From the IMG/VR virus record IMGVR_UViG_3300014050_000108, positions 1 through 28,793 of that record: a stretch of DNA of 28,793 bases; one strand, given 5' to 3'. The notes beneath the pieces are model-generated. The model searched no databases, had not been told where the DNA came from, and worked only from the letters and a program-made list of their open reading frames with translations. Shown in pieces: positions 1 to 9,467 of the stretch (position 1 is the stretch's first letter; each line of letters begins with the position of its first letter). A program made the translations under genes and the position numbers. This DNA is from a virus.

Positions 1-1290
1 TAATACGTAACTGCCAGAATTTAATGTAGTTGATGATCCATTATTACTTCCATATGTAAAATTTATAGAAGCATTTTGAAGAGGTCTTAATAGAGCTTTT
101 CGTGTATGCGTGTTTGTGCCTGTTAAAATCCCCCAAAAGCCTCCTGCCCCAACATCAATACCTGCGACCATAATAGCATTTAAGGGAAGAAAACTTGTAT
201 TATTATTAAATCCCATCCTATAGCCGTCTGCCCAAATAGAACTTGTAGGAGTTTTACTAACATCAGAAAAAGAATTTCCCCCGTTAACTGAAAATCTAAA
301 AAACTGTTCACATCGATATATATTATCCTTTTTTAAATTAAATGAAAAAGCTGTAACGTTTCCACTTGTAGTAGTTATATCTGCGGGAATATAATTGTAT
401 TGATTTCTTCCAGAAATTACAACATCTTCGTTAATTGTTAATTTACCATCTGTTATAGTAACATCTATACCAGATAAATTTAAAGCATCAACATTTTGTG
501 AATCTATAGCATTAAATACGCCTGTACCAGATACATTTATTCCTCCAGGGAATGTTATAGGCGCATTCTCTTTGCTTACATCATTTCCAGATATAGTAGA
601 TTCACTTAATCCAAAAAACATATTACGTCCTAAATAATTATCATCCATTTTAAAATAAATTTGTTGTCCTGGGTCAGGAATAGATCCGCCTAAAAATTGA
701 ATAATTCCAAAATTAGATGTCCCACTATTATAAAGATATAATTTATTATTATTTGGATTGCTTGAATTTCCAAGCCCGAGAGATCCAACAAAATATTTAG
801 TTCCGCTAATTACTTGATTACCAGTAGTATAAAGAATAGTACTTGGCAAACTACTAACTTCGCCACTTAAAAGAACTGGTACTCCATTAACTCTTGGTTT
901 AACATCTAAATCTAAATTTCCAGTTTTATACGTTAAATTAAAACTATCTACGAATGGCGCTCCATTTCCAAATGGTGGAACAAGAACTGTTCCAAATTGC
1001 ATCTTTAATGCTTTTTCTTCGGCTGTTTGTAAAAATGAAATTTTACTATTTATTCTATCTTTTTCAAGTCTAATACTATGCTTTGCATTTCCAAAATAAA
1101 AATCTTTTTCTCCAAAATCAAAAGTTATTAATGGAAGTTGTGATTCTCTAACTCCAGATATAGTATTAATCGCCTCTAAGTTATAATGATTTATTCCACT
1201 TAAAGTTAAATTTCCACGCAAAGTTCCAGACTCTTGTTCAAATGAAAATGTATTATGAGGTGGATTTGATATAATGTTTAATTTTTTCAT
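1..1290 (-). CDS. Tail fibre-like protein, C-terminus beyond window
   Basis: An open frame of 430 codons runs from an ATG at 1290 to the window edge with no stop, so the protein is incomplete at its C-terminus. It is rich in Ser, Thr, Asn and Gly. Around residues 130-150 it has the segment TGNQVISGTKYFVGS, the kind of G-x-Q-x-I-x-G-x-K-x-F motif common in phage tail fibres, followed by beta-rich sequence with many SG and NG turns. The ATG overlaps the stop of the upstream gene as ATGA, which implies translational coupling. It closes the virion cluster portal, small fibre, beta-helix protein, fibre. The likely role is a host-contacting fibre or baseplate appendage. The fibre class is well supported by composition and context; the receptor role is inference. 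Confidence 0.7.
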   Translation of the reverse strand, partial: MKKLNIISNPPHNTFSFEQESGTLRGNLTLSGINHYNLEAINTISGVRESQLPLITFDFGEKDFYFGNAKHSIRLEKDRINSKISFLQTAEEKALKMQFGTVLVPPFGNGAPFVDSFNLTYKTGNLDLDVKPRVNGVPVLLSGEVSSLPSTILYTTGNQVISGTKYFVGSLGLGNSSNPNNNKLYLYNSGTSNFGIIQFLGGSIPDPGQQIYFKMDDNYLGRNMFFGLSESTISGNDVSKENAPITFPGGINVSGTGVFNAIDSQNVDALNLSGIDVTITDGKLTINEDVVISGRNQYNYIPADITTTSGNVTAFSFNLKKDNIYRCEQFFRFSVNGGNSFSDVSKTPTSSIWADGYRMGFNNNTSFLPLNAIMVAGIDVGAGGFWGILTGTNTHTRKALLRPLQNASINFTYGSNNGSSTTLNSGSYVL

Positions 1291-2126
1291 TGTTCTTCTT
1301 CATAAGAGTTACAATTTATATATGTACCATTATTTGTTATAGATGAAAACCCAAAACTATTTGGACCAGCGCTACAATTTAAAAAGTTACCTTCAATTAC
1401 CACCGCTTCACTTCCGAATGACCAATATTCCGCTTTGCAATTCTCAAAATAACCTTTAACTTCTCCTGCTAATGAACCAAAAGAAGACCATCCTCCTATG
1501 CAATTTATAAAATTTCCATTTGCGCCCCCTCGATATCCAAAAGAATAATTTCCAGCAGAAACATTTTTGTATGTTCCTTTGTAGTTTACTCCAATCCTCA
1601 TGCTCTGAATAGATTCCGTTGAAGTTAAGAAATCTACATTTTCTATATATGTTTTACCAAAATTTTGCCCTGCAGAAAAATTTTGAAAATATGCAGAAGG
1701 CAAAAGATGTAATCTTTGTTGAAAATACTCTAGATCTTCTAAAGCTAAATTTGGTACAACATGCCAAGGAGAACGAAAAGAAGTATTAGTGTTATTTACA
1801 GATAAATTTAATAAAAAAATATTATCAACTATTTGATTTATTGTGCCATTACTTTGAGAGCCAACATTAGTAGTAATAATTGGTTTATTTTTTTCATCTA
1901 AACCTAATATATCAACAAAAGGTTTATTTAAAATTAATGATGATGTGCCTAAGTCAAATATCCCTGGCTCTAAATATAAATTATATCTTTTATTTTCTCC
2001 CAAACCAAGAGTAGAAATTTCTGAATATTTTTTTAATAAATTTTTTCCATTTTGGACTTCGTCTTCTGTAGCTTTAATTACAAAACTTTGATAATTTTTT
2101 CTTTCTAATAAATTAAGATAATTCAT
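1287..2126 (-). CDS. Beta-helix-like virion protein with NC/SFG repeats
   Basis: A 279-residue protein whose last 100 residues carry a repeat of about 20-22 residues: an aromatic, x, N-C or N-V, then four or five residues, then SFG (for example NFINCIGGWSSFG and YFENCKAEYWSFG), in four to five copies. Stacked Asn/Cys and SFG ladders of this period suggest a right-handed beta-helix such as those in phage tailspikes and fibres. The N-terminal third is less repetitive and may attach it to the particle. It lies between two other fibre-like genes, overlaps the next start as ATGA, and begins one base after the stop of the 123-residue protein. No catalytic motif for polysaccharide cleavage is evident. 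The virion assignment is inference from repeat and context. Confidence 0.6.
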   Translation of the reverse strand: MNYLNLLERKNYQSFVIKATEDEVQNGKNLLKKYSEISTLGLGENKRYNLYLEPGIFDLGTSSLILNKPFVDILGLDEKNKPIITTNVGSQSNGTINQIVDNIFLLNLSVNNTNTSFRSPWHVVPNLALEDLEYFQQRLHLLPSAYFQNFSAGQNFGKTYIENVDFLTSTESIQSMRIGVNYKGTYKNVSAGNYSFGYRGGANGNFINCIGGWSSFGSLAGEVKGYFENCKAEYWSFGSEAVVIEGNFLNCSAGPNSFGFSSITNNGTYINCNSYEEEQ

Positions 2127-2127
2127 A

Positions 2128-2499
2128 TTAAATTCCTGGATTACTAATTATGGTCACCCATCCTGAGTAATATGAATTGTTTACACCTAATAATTCTATA
2201 GACTCATTTTTTTGAAGTGATATTGAATCTGTTTGATCTATATTAGCTGAACCAGTTATCGTTAATAATCCATCTCCTAAATTTTTAATATTAAATCTTA
2301 AGCCATTTGATACAGAAGGTAAAGTCCCAGTAATACCAGAAACATAATTTGCCAAATTTAAATAACTATCAGAAATATTAAAATCTCCACTATAATAAAT
2401 AAAACTACTAGTTACGCTATTAAATCCAGGAAAAGATTGATTTATATATCCAGAAAGTTCAACCAGATCTAATTGCTTCAAACGAATTAAATTTGGCAT
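2128..2499 (-). CDS. Small beta-rich fibre-associated protein
   Basis: A 123-residue protein. The C-terminal half (about residues 75-120) follows a pattern seen at the ends of many phage fibre proteins: FNIKNLGDGLLTITG, then an ID-containing strand, a charged KNESIEL turn and a final GWVTIIS strand. This suggests a small beta-sandwich capping or attachment domain. It starts one base after the stop of the portal gene and ends one base before the beta-helix gene, so it belongs to the same late operon. No enzymatic motif is visible. The exact role is unknown. Confidence 0.55.
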   Translation of the reverse strand: MPNLIRLKQLDLVELSGYINQSFPGFNSVTSSFIYYSGDFNISDSYLNLANYVSGITGTLPSVSNGLRFNIKNLGDGLLTITGSANIDQTDSISLQKNESIELLGVNNSYYSGWVTIISNPGI

Positions 2500-2500
2500 A

Positions 2501-4447
2501 TTATTTTACCTTGCTATGATATAGTATACTTGCTAAATAGCTATCCAATTGATGATCATAAGCTATATTATTTATACTTGCAATAACTTCTTGATTTTTA
2601 TCAAAAGGTTGATTTATGTAATCTTCTATTTTAGTATTCCAATTTTCTGGAGATTCGTTAGCAATAATTAATTTAGAAATTTGATTAGCAACATCTTTTT
2701 GATCAAAACTTAACTTTTTAATGCCATGTTTTTTTCTTAAAAATGCTGCGACTTCTTCTTCTAATTTTTGAGCAAAGATAAGATTTTCTTTTACTTTGGA
2801 AAGACTATATTTTTCTTCTAAAGAAGCTTTAGATTGTTTACCTTCTCCAATTGGTTTAACATTTTTCGTTGATTGAGGTACTCCACCGCTTCCGCTTGGC
2901 CTACCAGTTTCTCCTCCGCCACCCATTTTAGGACCACCAATTAATGGTTGATAAAATCCTTGATCTCTTAGTTCTTTATATTTTTGTTGAGAAATTAATG
3001 CGTCTTCTGGTTGTGGAAGTCTGCCAGTATCAATTGCTCTTAATCCTTCTTCTGGAGTTAAAATACCAAGCTCCATCAATCTATTATAAATTCTAGAATA
3101 TTGAACATCATCTTTTAGATCAATGTCATCAAATTCTGGTGTTGGAAAATTTTTAAAACCTAAATCTTTACTTATTCTTCTAACTTCTGGAATTATAAAC
3201 TCATTTATAAATGTTTGTCTAGCTTGTTTTAATCTTTCAATAAATACTTGAACTTTAATACTTGTATTTGCAAATTTTTCATTACCAATAAGAATATTAT
3301 TTAATCCCATTTGAATATCTCTATCAACTACTTCATATTTTTCTGGTCCAATAAGGTTGCCAATATCAGGAATAACAAATTGGGCTTTTGTTGTATAATC
3401 TGCAATAAGAACTCGACCAACGCTTTGGTTTGTAAATAAAGCTTGCATCGCTTCAAGATTCTTTTGATTTACTCCACCTTTGTCTGGGTCTGTTCCCATT
3501 GTTACAAGAAGAATGGCTTGTTGCATAGTACGAGTTATTGCCATATCCATTTTTTTCATTTCGGCTTTCCAATTAATATCATCTAATACTGGAAAACCCA
3601 TGGGTACGGCAAATGGCTCATAGTCTTGTTTTTTATAAAAAACAGCGCAAAGCCTTTCTCTATCTAATGGTAAAGTTAAAATACCAACAGTCCTTTTCTT
3701 GATCAATTCTTGAGTTTCTGGAGGAAGACTTTTCAGTACTTCTCTATCTTCATCTGTTTTAGGAGCTTTTAATCTTTCTAATTCATAATCACTTAATACT
3801 TTATAAAATCTTCCAACAGAAAAATTAATAGTTCCGCCAATTTGAATATCAGATGGATTTAATATTAAATATCTTGATGGCAAATTAACAGATGCTTTGG
3901 TAGATGTTAAACCAAATGCTTGAGTAATTTTATTAATATCTGAATCTGAGACTTTTGTGTCAAATCTATAAAGGAATACATTACCAGAGCGATAGTATTC
4001 TCTAAAAAACTTATCTTGTAAATCATAAATGTTTATTTTTTTGAATAAGGCATCAAAAAAATCTCTACTTTTTTGACTTCCACCTTTAAAATAAAGATTA
4101 CTACAAGAAAATTCTGTCATTAAATCAATAGTATTTCTAAATATAGCAAAATTATAATATGCTTTTTGGCATAAAATAACAGCATCCCTTACGTTCATGT
4201 TGGATGCATTTTTTACTCCAGTAGAATATCTAAAAGGGATTAATCCTTCATCAATATTTTTAAACCTATCAGTTCTTACAATTCCACCCGCAGTATTTCT
4301 ACGAGTTTGAGTATGTGTAGGATCACTTACATCAGAACCAGTATATGCCGAAGCTTTTGTCTCATAAGAAGAGGCTTGACTGACCATCAGAGGTTGTGTT
4401 TCCTCATTTTTGGTTATTTTTAATTTATTTTTAATTTTTTTAGCCAT
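2501..4447 (-). CDS. Portal protein
   Basis: A 648-residue protein directly downstream of TerL. The portal forms the dodecameric DNA channel at one capsid vertex and docks the terminase. Supporting features: residues about 90-160 (NTIDLMTEFSCSNLYFKGG, then FFREYYRSGNVFLYRFD) match the early helical and wing part of portals; a GLNNILIGNEKF segment followed by a long amphipathic helix and FINEFIIPEVRRISKDLGF matches the stem and clip part; a Gly/Pro-rich linker near residue 510 precedes a charged C-terminal tail. Its length is within the usual range for portals with extended tails. A GTGTAAT element lies 12 nt before the ATG, so it may be transcribed independently of TerL. No scaffold, protease or major capsid gene is in the window. 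Confidence 0.85.
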   Translation of the reverse strand: MAKKIKNKLKITKNEETQPLMVSQASSYETKASAYTGSDVSDPTHTQTRRNTAGGIVRTDRFKNIDEGLIPFRYSTGVKNASNMNVRDAVILCQKAYYNFAIFRNTIDLMTEFSCSNLYFKGGSQKSRDFFDALFKKINIYDLQDKFFREYYRSGNVFLYRFDTKVSDSDINKITQAFGLTSTKASVNLPSRYLILNPSDIQIGGTINFSVGRFYKVLSDYELERLKAPKTDEDREVLKSLPPETQELIKKRTVGILTLPLDRERLCAVFYKKQDYEPFAVPMGFPVLDDINWKAEMKKMDMAITRTMQQAILLVTMGTDPDKGGVNQKNLEAMQALFTNQSVGRVLIADYTTKAQFVIPDIGNLIGPEKYEVVDRDIQMGLNNILIGNEKFANTSIKVQVFIERLKQARQTFINEFIIPEVRRISKDLGFKNFPTPEFDDIDLKDDVQYSRIYNRLMELGILTPEEGLRAIDTGRLPQPEDALISQQKYKELRDQGFYQPLIGGPKMGGGGETGRPSGSGGVPQSTKNVKPIGEGKQSKASLEEKYSLSKVKENLIFAQKLEEEVAAFLRKKHGIKKLSFDQKDVANQISKLIIANESPENWNTKIEDYINQPFDKNQEVIASINNIAYDHQLDSYLASILYHSKVK

Positions 4448-4459
4448 TTTACTTCAAAT

Positions 4460-4466
4460 ATTACAC
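4460..4466 (-). promoter_or_regulatory. Candidate late element GTGTAAT before portal
   Basis: GTGTAAT on the minus strand, 12 nt before the portal ATG, in the 20-nt gap after the TerL stop. The same heptamer class precedes other late genes that follow a gap. Confidence 0.4.
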
Positions 4467-4467
4467 A

Positions 4468-6312
4468 TTATCCAAGCATAATAGGAGAAAAAGTTGTAGC
4501 TTGAGGCTCATCTTTCTGTATCATAATATCATTATAGCACTTTAAAGCCCAATTTGCTAACATAAATGCTGAATAATTATCTTTTCTAGCTTTATTAGCA
4601 GAAGTGCTTCTTTTTAAATGTTGAGGTAAATCAAAACTTTGAGTTCCTCTACTTGTACTAGAATGCTCTACTATAGCGCATTGTTTTTTAGTTTGATATA
4701 TAAAATCATCTTGATTTTCTATAAAATCTAATAGCATCCAATCTTTTTTATCATCTGATTTCATTAATTCTATTGGTGCGCCTTTATTAACAACTGAATT
4801 AAAAAATGATTCATGCGCCGCAGTTTTACTTGCGAACCATATTCTTTTATAATCAATACATGCTTGTAGATATTCATTAGCTTTGCGAATAAATGTGCTT
4901 GTGAATACTTGATTAAAGGCTATTCTTTTATCTTCAAGATTGTATTTTCTTTTTGCATTCTTAACCATTATGTCATAATCTACGCCTTCTAAATCACTAT
5001 CAAATTCAAAAGTTTTAATTTCTAATTTTTGTTTTTTAAATAATTCAGACTCGTTACAAGCGGCAAGAAATACGTCTGCTCCTGCGTTATCAAGAATCAT
5101 AAATACAATATTAAAATTATTTAATATATAATATAAATAAGAAACGTGATTTTTAAGATTTCCTAAACCAGCATAAGTATGAACTAAAGTACCATTTTTA
5201 TTTTCGTCATCATATTCTAAAACTGCCATAGCAAAATAATCTGCATTTGGGCTATCGCTCATATTAGGATCAATTCCTAAAATATATTTTTTCTTTGGAT
5301 CACCTTTTAAGAGAGTGTGTGGGGCTTCTCCATTTTTTAAAGTACATTCTTCCATTTTCTTTGCATTAAAATAACTATCACTACCATCTGTAAATTGAGC
5401 ACAATATTCTCTGAGAAAACTACTATGACTAGATCCGCCAGCTTGAGCCTCTTCAATGATTGTTTTATCAATCATTTCTTCTGGAAGAGCTTCATAGCTC
5501 ATTTGACTAACAAAATAAGTAGCTTCAGTTTTTTCTTTAGAAGTAATCTTTTCTGACCATTCTAAATATGTTTTGTAAAGATTTTCAAATGTATAACTTG
5601 CTGAAGATAATGCTACCATTTTACTTGTATTTTCAAAAACAGCCCTATCCTCTTCTTTCATTACTCCTTCTGATATAAGTTTATCTTCCATTTCTCTAAT
5701 CTGCATTCTTTCTTTCATGTTTTGTGGCGCAACCAAGAATGGCATTAATACATTTTTAATAATTTCTTCTGGAAGCAAAAGAAACTCGTCAAGTACAAGG
5801 ATATTAGCGCGAAACCCTCGAATTTTTTCGCCATTAAGCGGAATAGCAACAATGCTTCCACCATTAATCTGCCATTCAAATTGATCATTTCTTTTTGCTT
5901 TAGCGCCAAAACATTGAGCGAGTAATTCTGCGCCTTTACTATCTACAATTTTTTCTAGATTATTAAAAATAAAACGTGCAGTTCTGAATGTAGGTCCAGC
6001 GATAAGAATCTTTGTATTAGGTTCAAATACGCATTGAAGAAAACAAAAAACGGCTGCCATAAATGACTTACCGCAACCACGACCAAATACGCACATATTA
6101 AAATTTCTATTCATTAATGCTTTAAGATGAATTTCTTGATAAGGAGCTAGTTTGACTCCACTAATTAATTCTGTTGTAAAGCCGATATTAGCTCTTAAAA
6201 ATTTAGCTAAAGTAATTTTGGCTTCTTTATCATTGAGATAACCCTTCAGTTCTGCTAATTCAGCATTAACATCTTTAACTTCTTTTATATATTTTTCTGG
6301 ACAGTATATCAT
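4468..6312 (-). CDS. terL: Terminase large subunit (TerL)
   Basis: The 614-residue motor and nuclease that packages DNA through the portal. Walker A is GRGCGKS at residues 77-83, Walker B is ILVLDEF at 171-177 with the catalytic Glu at 176, and the coupling motif is SSAS near 236-239. The C-terminal RNase H-fold nuclease starts with GIDPNMSDSPNADYF, its first metal-binding Asp near 348, and has a second acidic motif at FMILDNAGAD near 408. The length is normal for a two-domain TerL. The start ATG overlaps the stop of the ERCC4-type nuclease gene as ATGA. The portal lies immediately downstream, the classical order. Confidence 0.95.
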   Translation of the reverse strand: MIYCPEKYIKEVKDVNAELAELKGYLNDKEAKITLAKFLRANIGFTTELISGVKLAPYQEIHLKALMNRNFNMCVFGRGCGKSFMAAVFCFLQCVFEPNTKILIAGPTFRTARFIFNNLEKIVDSKGAELLAQCFGAKAKRNDQFEWQINGGSIVAIPLNGEKIRGFRANILVLDEFLLLPEEIIKNVLMPFLVAPQNMKERMQIREMEDKLISEGVMKEEDRAVFENTSKMVALSSASYTFENLYKTYLEWSEKITSKEKTEATYFVSQMSYEALPEEMIDKTIIEEAQAGGSSHSSFLREYCAQFTDGSDSYFNAKKMEECTLKNGEAPHTLLKGDPKKKYILGIDPNMSDSPNADYFAMAVLEYDDENKNGTLVHTYAGLGNLKNHVSYLYYILNNFNIVFMILDNAGADVFLAACNESELFKKQKLEIKTFEFDSDLEGVDYDIMVKNAKRKYNLEDKRIAFNQVFTSTFIRKANEYLQACIDYKRIWFASKTAAHESFFNSVVNKGAPIELMKSDDKKDWMLLDFIENQDDFIYQTKKQCAIVEHSSTSRGTQSFDLPQHLKRSTSANKARKDNYSAFMLANWALKCYNDIMIQKDEPQATTFSPIMLG

Positions 6313-7244
6313 AATAATTTCATATCATATGCCAATTGTAAATCTACTTTTTTATAAAAACAATTTGATGCTAAAATTGCTTCTATTGAATTTTTCATCT
6401 CTACTCTTCCATCAACAAATAAAAATTGAAGATTATTATATTCTTGTATTAATTGTCTAACATTATGGAATATGTATTCTGGAGTAGCTTTAATTTTTTT
6501 ACTGATATGAGGAAGATATTGAAAACTAAGAGCATTAGATAATTTTTCTTCTACTATAACTATTAAGTAACTATTATTTATATGGGCTTTTTCTATTTCA
6601 TTTTTAAATCTATCAAAATTTTTAACGCTAAGAGTGCTAATAAAATCGCTTAAGCTTTTTCTTTCTATGTAACAATTACAATTATCATTATTAGAAGTAT
6701 AATCGCCAAATGGTAAAGTTTTTATCTCAAAAGGAATATCAAACTTTAACCAATTCTGTTCTCTAGTATCAACATATATAGTATTTTTTGAATTTAATTT
6801 ATTTTTAAATTGATTAGATATATTTTTTGGATGAATGAATTTATTTTCTAATCCAATATCAGAACATAATTCATAATAATCATCAAATATTTTATTATAG
6901 AATATAATTGATGGACTCATAATCGTTCTAAGTTCGATTTGAGATGGACTATAAATTAAATTTTTATCGTTTCTTCTTTTAACTAATAAACCTTTGCAAT
7001 ACTCTTTGGCTTTTTCTATAGTTTGCTGTTTTAACCATTTTTTAAGATTATTTTTATCATTAAAATCGCTATTAAGATATTGATCTTTGCTTTTAAAATT
7101 TATTACATCGCCCGTTAATAAATCACGCCTTGGATAATAAGTATGATAATATTTTTCTTTATTTAAACCATAGCCTCTTAGCGCAAGATGAAGACTTTTT
7201 TCATCTTTAAACTCTTTACCATCCACTTTACATATTACGCTCAT
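6309..7244 (-). CDS. ERCC4/XPF-type nuclease
   Basis: A 311-residue protein with a clear ERCC4-type nuclease core: DTREQ at residues 159-163, FGDY at 179-182 and IERKSLSDF at 193-201, corresponding to the family motif GDx(n)ERKxxxD of XPF/Mus81-type structure-specific endonucleases. Enzymes of this family cut branched or flapped DNA. The first 150 residues are Lys- and Tyr-rich with no motif I recognise and may recognise DNA or a partner. No helix-hairpin-helix domain is apparent at the C-terminus. The gene overlaps both neighbours by 4 nt and lies directly upstream of TerL, so its job may be resolving branches in replicated DNA before packaging; that role is inference. Confidence 0.8.
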   Translation of the reverse strand: MSVICKVDGKEFKDEKSLHLALRGYGLNKEKYYHTYYPRRDLLTGDVINFKSKDQYLNSDFNDKNNLKKWLKQQTIEKAKEYCKGLLVKRRNDKNLIYSPSQIELRTIMSPSIIFYNKIFDDYYELCSDIGLENKFIHPKNISNQFKNKLNSKNTIYVDTREQNWLKFDIPFEIKTLPFGDYTSNNDNCNCYIERKSLSDFISTLSVKNFDRFKNEIEKAHINNSYLIVIVEEKLSNALSFQYLPHISKKIKATPEYIFHNVRQLIQEYNNLQFLFVDGRVEMKNSIEAILASNCFYKKVDLQLAYDMKLL

Positions 7245-8335
7245 CCATTTAAAATCTCGTCCTTTGAGATTCCTAAAATTTTAGATTTTACTTCATCCAT
7301 AGTAGAAAGCCTGTCTATTTCTTTTTCTATAACTTGTTTTCGCATTTCTGCCATTTTTAAAAGTTTAGCTCTACTCTCCTCTTCTTTCCACATTTGTACT
7401 AAATTAATAATTGATGCTGTTTCTTTTACTTGTTTGCTTAATTTATCGCTGCGCTTTACTTTAAGATCATTATTTAATTTTTGTTGACGATTAACGCAAT
7501 CATTATATTCTTTTCTGGCTGTTGTACTAGCTTCAACAAGCGCCATAGGAATTTTGCCGTCCTCTTGCATAGATAATTCTATTTGATTTTGTAAAACATT
7601 AATTGTTTGTTGAATATTAGAAGAAATAACTACTTCTGTGCAAAGAACAATATATTGGTCTACTTCTTCTTGAGAAAGATCACCTTTATCATAAGTATAT
7701 CTAACAAAACTACTTTCAAAAAGTTCTCTATCTGGTTCATTATCATAAATATTCATTTGATGAATAAACCTATGAGTATTCATATAACTAATTAAAGCGT
7801 TAATTTCTTTTTTATGTTTATGAGTGAGTTTATTTTTATCAATACCATCTAAAACATATTTATTAATTTTAGCAATCATTCGTTCTTCGCTTCGAGGTGG
7901 TTTATATCCCTCTGTGGCTACATTTTCATTTTCTGTATTATTAAATTTTATATTACTAGGAATATTTTTCATATACTCAAGAACGCTTCTTGTTTCTTGA
8001 GATAAATTTGTTAATGATTCATTTTTAAAAAGTATTTTAGCCATCTCCAAACCAGTCATTGTATGGCAATTATTACTAATATATTCTTTTTGATCTAGAT
8101 TTAATTCTATTAATCCTTTAGCTTCATATTCATGACTTTTTTTAGGCTTAATTTGTCTTGAAGCGAGAAATGCTTTTACAGCTTTACCTTCTTTGCTTCT
8201 GCCATCTAAATCATCTCTATCAAAAGCAAGTTTAACTAATTCTGCCAAAGATGGAGGATTATCTGGACGATCATTCCATTCTTTTAATAGTTTTAATTGT
8301 TGCTCTTCTGTTAATATTAAAATATCTTCGCTCAT
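7241..8335 (-). CDS. Unknown helical protein; possible small terminase candidate
   Basis: A 364-residue, highly charged and mostly helical protein that I do not recognise. Residues 10-60 (LTEEQQLKLLKEWNDRP, then SLAELVKLAF) look like a helix-turn-helix region, and residues about 265-350 are a probable coiled coil rich in Lys, Glu and Gln. It overlaps the ERCC4-type nuclease and the sigma-like gene by 4 nt each. An HTH plus coiled-coil layout two genes upstream of TerL would fit a small terminase subunit, but there is no direct motif and it is long for that role. It could instead be a transcription or recombination accessory protein. Confidence 0.45.
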   Translation of the reverse strand: MSEDILILTEEQQLKLLKEWNDRPDNPPSLAELVKLAFDRDDLDGRSKEGKAVKAFLASRQIKPKKSHEYEAKGLIELNLDQKEYISNNCHTMTGLEMAKILFKNESLTNLSQETRSVLEYMKNIPSNIKFNNTENENVATEGYKPPRSEERMIAKINKYVLDGIDKNKLTHKHKKEINALISYMNTHRFIHQMNIYDNEPDRELFESSFVRYTYDKGDLSQEEVDQYIVLCTEVVISSNIQQTINVLQNQIELSMQEDGKIPMALVEASTTARKEYNDCVNRQQKLNNDLKVKRSDKLSKQVKETASIINLVQMWKEEESRAKLLKMAEMRKQVIEKEIDRLSTMDEVKSKILGISKDEILNG

Positions 8336-9015
8336 ACAATATCAATATCTCCATTATAAAGATGTTTTTTTACTTTAAACATAATAGCTTTTTTAAGATT
8401 TTTGATTTGTTTATATCCTGCGGTTCTATTCTTTTCTGTCGTTCTATATCCCATTAATTTTGCGACTTGCTCTTCATTTTTATGTTCAATATATAAGTAT
8501 CTATAAATTTTCCATTCTATTGGTTTGAGAATTTTTTCCATTTTAAAATGAATATTTTCTGCTGTTTTTTCTAAATCAACTGCATCATTTTCTATATCGT
8601 GTACTTCGTTTAAATGGTTTTCCATGGTAACAGGAAGTTTTGTATCATGCGCATTCTTTTTGCTTTTTACCCAATTTGCATATAGTGGACAATTTGTGCA
8701 TTGTTTCCCATATATACTACAGCCATCATCAGCTTCTGCAGCTGCGCATTTTAAGCATGGCCTTGTATAATTACTATAAGTATTGCGTATTAAATTTTTA
8801 ATTTGATTACTAATAATTCTATTAACCCACGGCGCTAATGGTTTAGTTTGATTATATAAATGCCATTTTTTATAAATATGAATTCTTAAAATTTGAGAAA
8901 CATCGCTAAAATCCATCCAAGAAATTGCCGTAAGATTCCATTTATTTCTTCTTTTGAAGATTTCGTTATCTATTTCCGTAATACAACCTTCAAAATTGCG
9001 TTTTTTCTTAGGCAT
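8332..9015 (-). CDS. Sigma-70-family-like factor with Cys-rich insert
   Basis: A 227-residue protein. Residues about 35-80 (DVSQILRIHIYKKWHLYN, then APWVNRIISNQIKNLIRN) resemble sigma region 2, and residues about 160-220 (LKPIEWKIYRYLYIEHK, EEQVAKLMGY, then a basic helix) resemble the helix-turn-helix of region 4, which contacts -35 DNA. Between them are five cysteines (C87, C90, C99, C106, C109) that could bind a metal. This matches the compact two-domain form of phage and ECF-type sigma factors, with an unusual insert. If active it would redirect host RNA polymerase to phage promoters, and the GTGTAAY element before late genes is the obvious candidate target; that link is inference. It sits in the late operon with 4-nt overlap downstream. 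Confidence 0.6.
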   Translation of the reverse strand: MPKKKRNFEGCITEIDNEIFKRRNKWNLTAISWMDFSDVSQILRIHIYKKWHLYNQTKPLAPWVNRIISNQIKNLIRNTYSNYTRPCLKCAAAEADDGCSIYGKQCTNCPLYANWVKSKKNAHDTKLPVTMENHLNEVHDIENDAVDLEKTAENIHFKMEKILKPIEWKIYRYLYIEHKNEEQVAKLMGYRTTEKNRTAGYKQIKNLKKAIMFKVKKHLYNGDIDIV

Positions 9016-9032
9016 TTTATTATTGAAATCGA

Positions 9033-9467
9033 TTATGATCTTTTACGATTTCTACTTTTTGGTTTTATTGCAGAGCCTTCTTTACTTAGATTTTCTAGTT
9101 GTTCCTTTTTATTAATAGTTATTTTTGATTTATTTTTTCTTAAATTATTTTCTTGATCAGAAGAGCCAATAATATCTCCTATTTTTTCAACAATATCTGG
9201 CTGGATATTAATATCAAAACTTAAACTATCAATATCTGGCATTTCGTTTACTTCTGTAATTTCAGTATCATCGTCTTCATAATCTTCTGGTTCAATATTT
9301 GGTCTTTTAGATTTGGTTATCGTTGGGTTTTGCATTTGTACTGGTAAAGCTACTTTTTCTTCTTTTTTAGCGCCAAAAAATGAATTTCCACAATTTGTAC
9401 AAAATTTAGGCTTATTTAAAGAATATTCAGTTGGCGAACCACATTCAGAGCAATAAATTTTTAGCAT
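9033..9467 (-). CDS. Zinc-ribbon protein with acidic, disordered tail
   Basis: A 144-residue protein. The N-terminus is a treble-clef-like zinc ribbon with CxxC at C6/C9 and CxxC at C23/C26. The rest is low-complexity: an acidic stretch near residues 55-80 and a Lys/Arg-rich end, which suggests an adaptor with an intrinsically disordered tail. It is immediately upstream of the sigma-like gene (17-nt gap). Its start codon lies inside a perfect 26-bp palindrome. A role in transcription is possible from the neighbour and the ribbon, but nothing proves it. Confidence 0.6.
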   Translation of the reverse strand: MLKIYCSECGSPTEYSLNKPKFCTNCGNSFFGAKKEEKVALPVQMQNPTITKSKRPNIEPEDYEDDDTEITEVNEMPDIDSLSFDINIQPDIVEKIGDIIGSSDQENNLRKNKSKITINKKEQLENLSKEGSAIKPKSRNRKRS

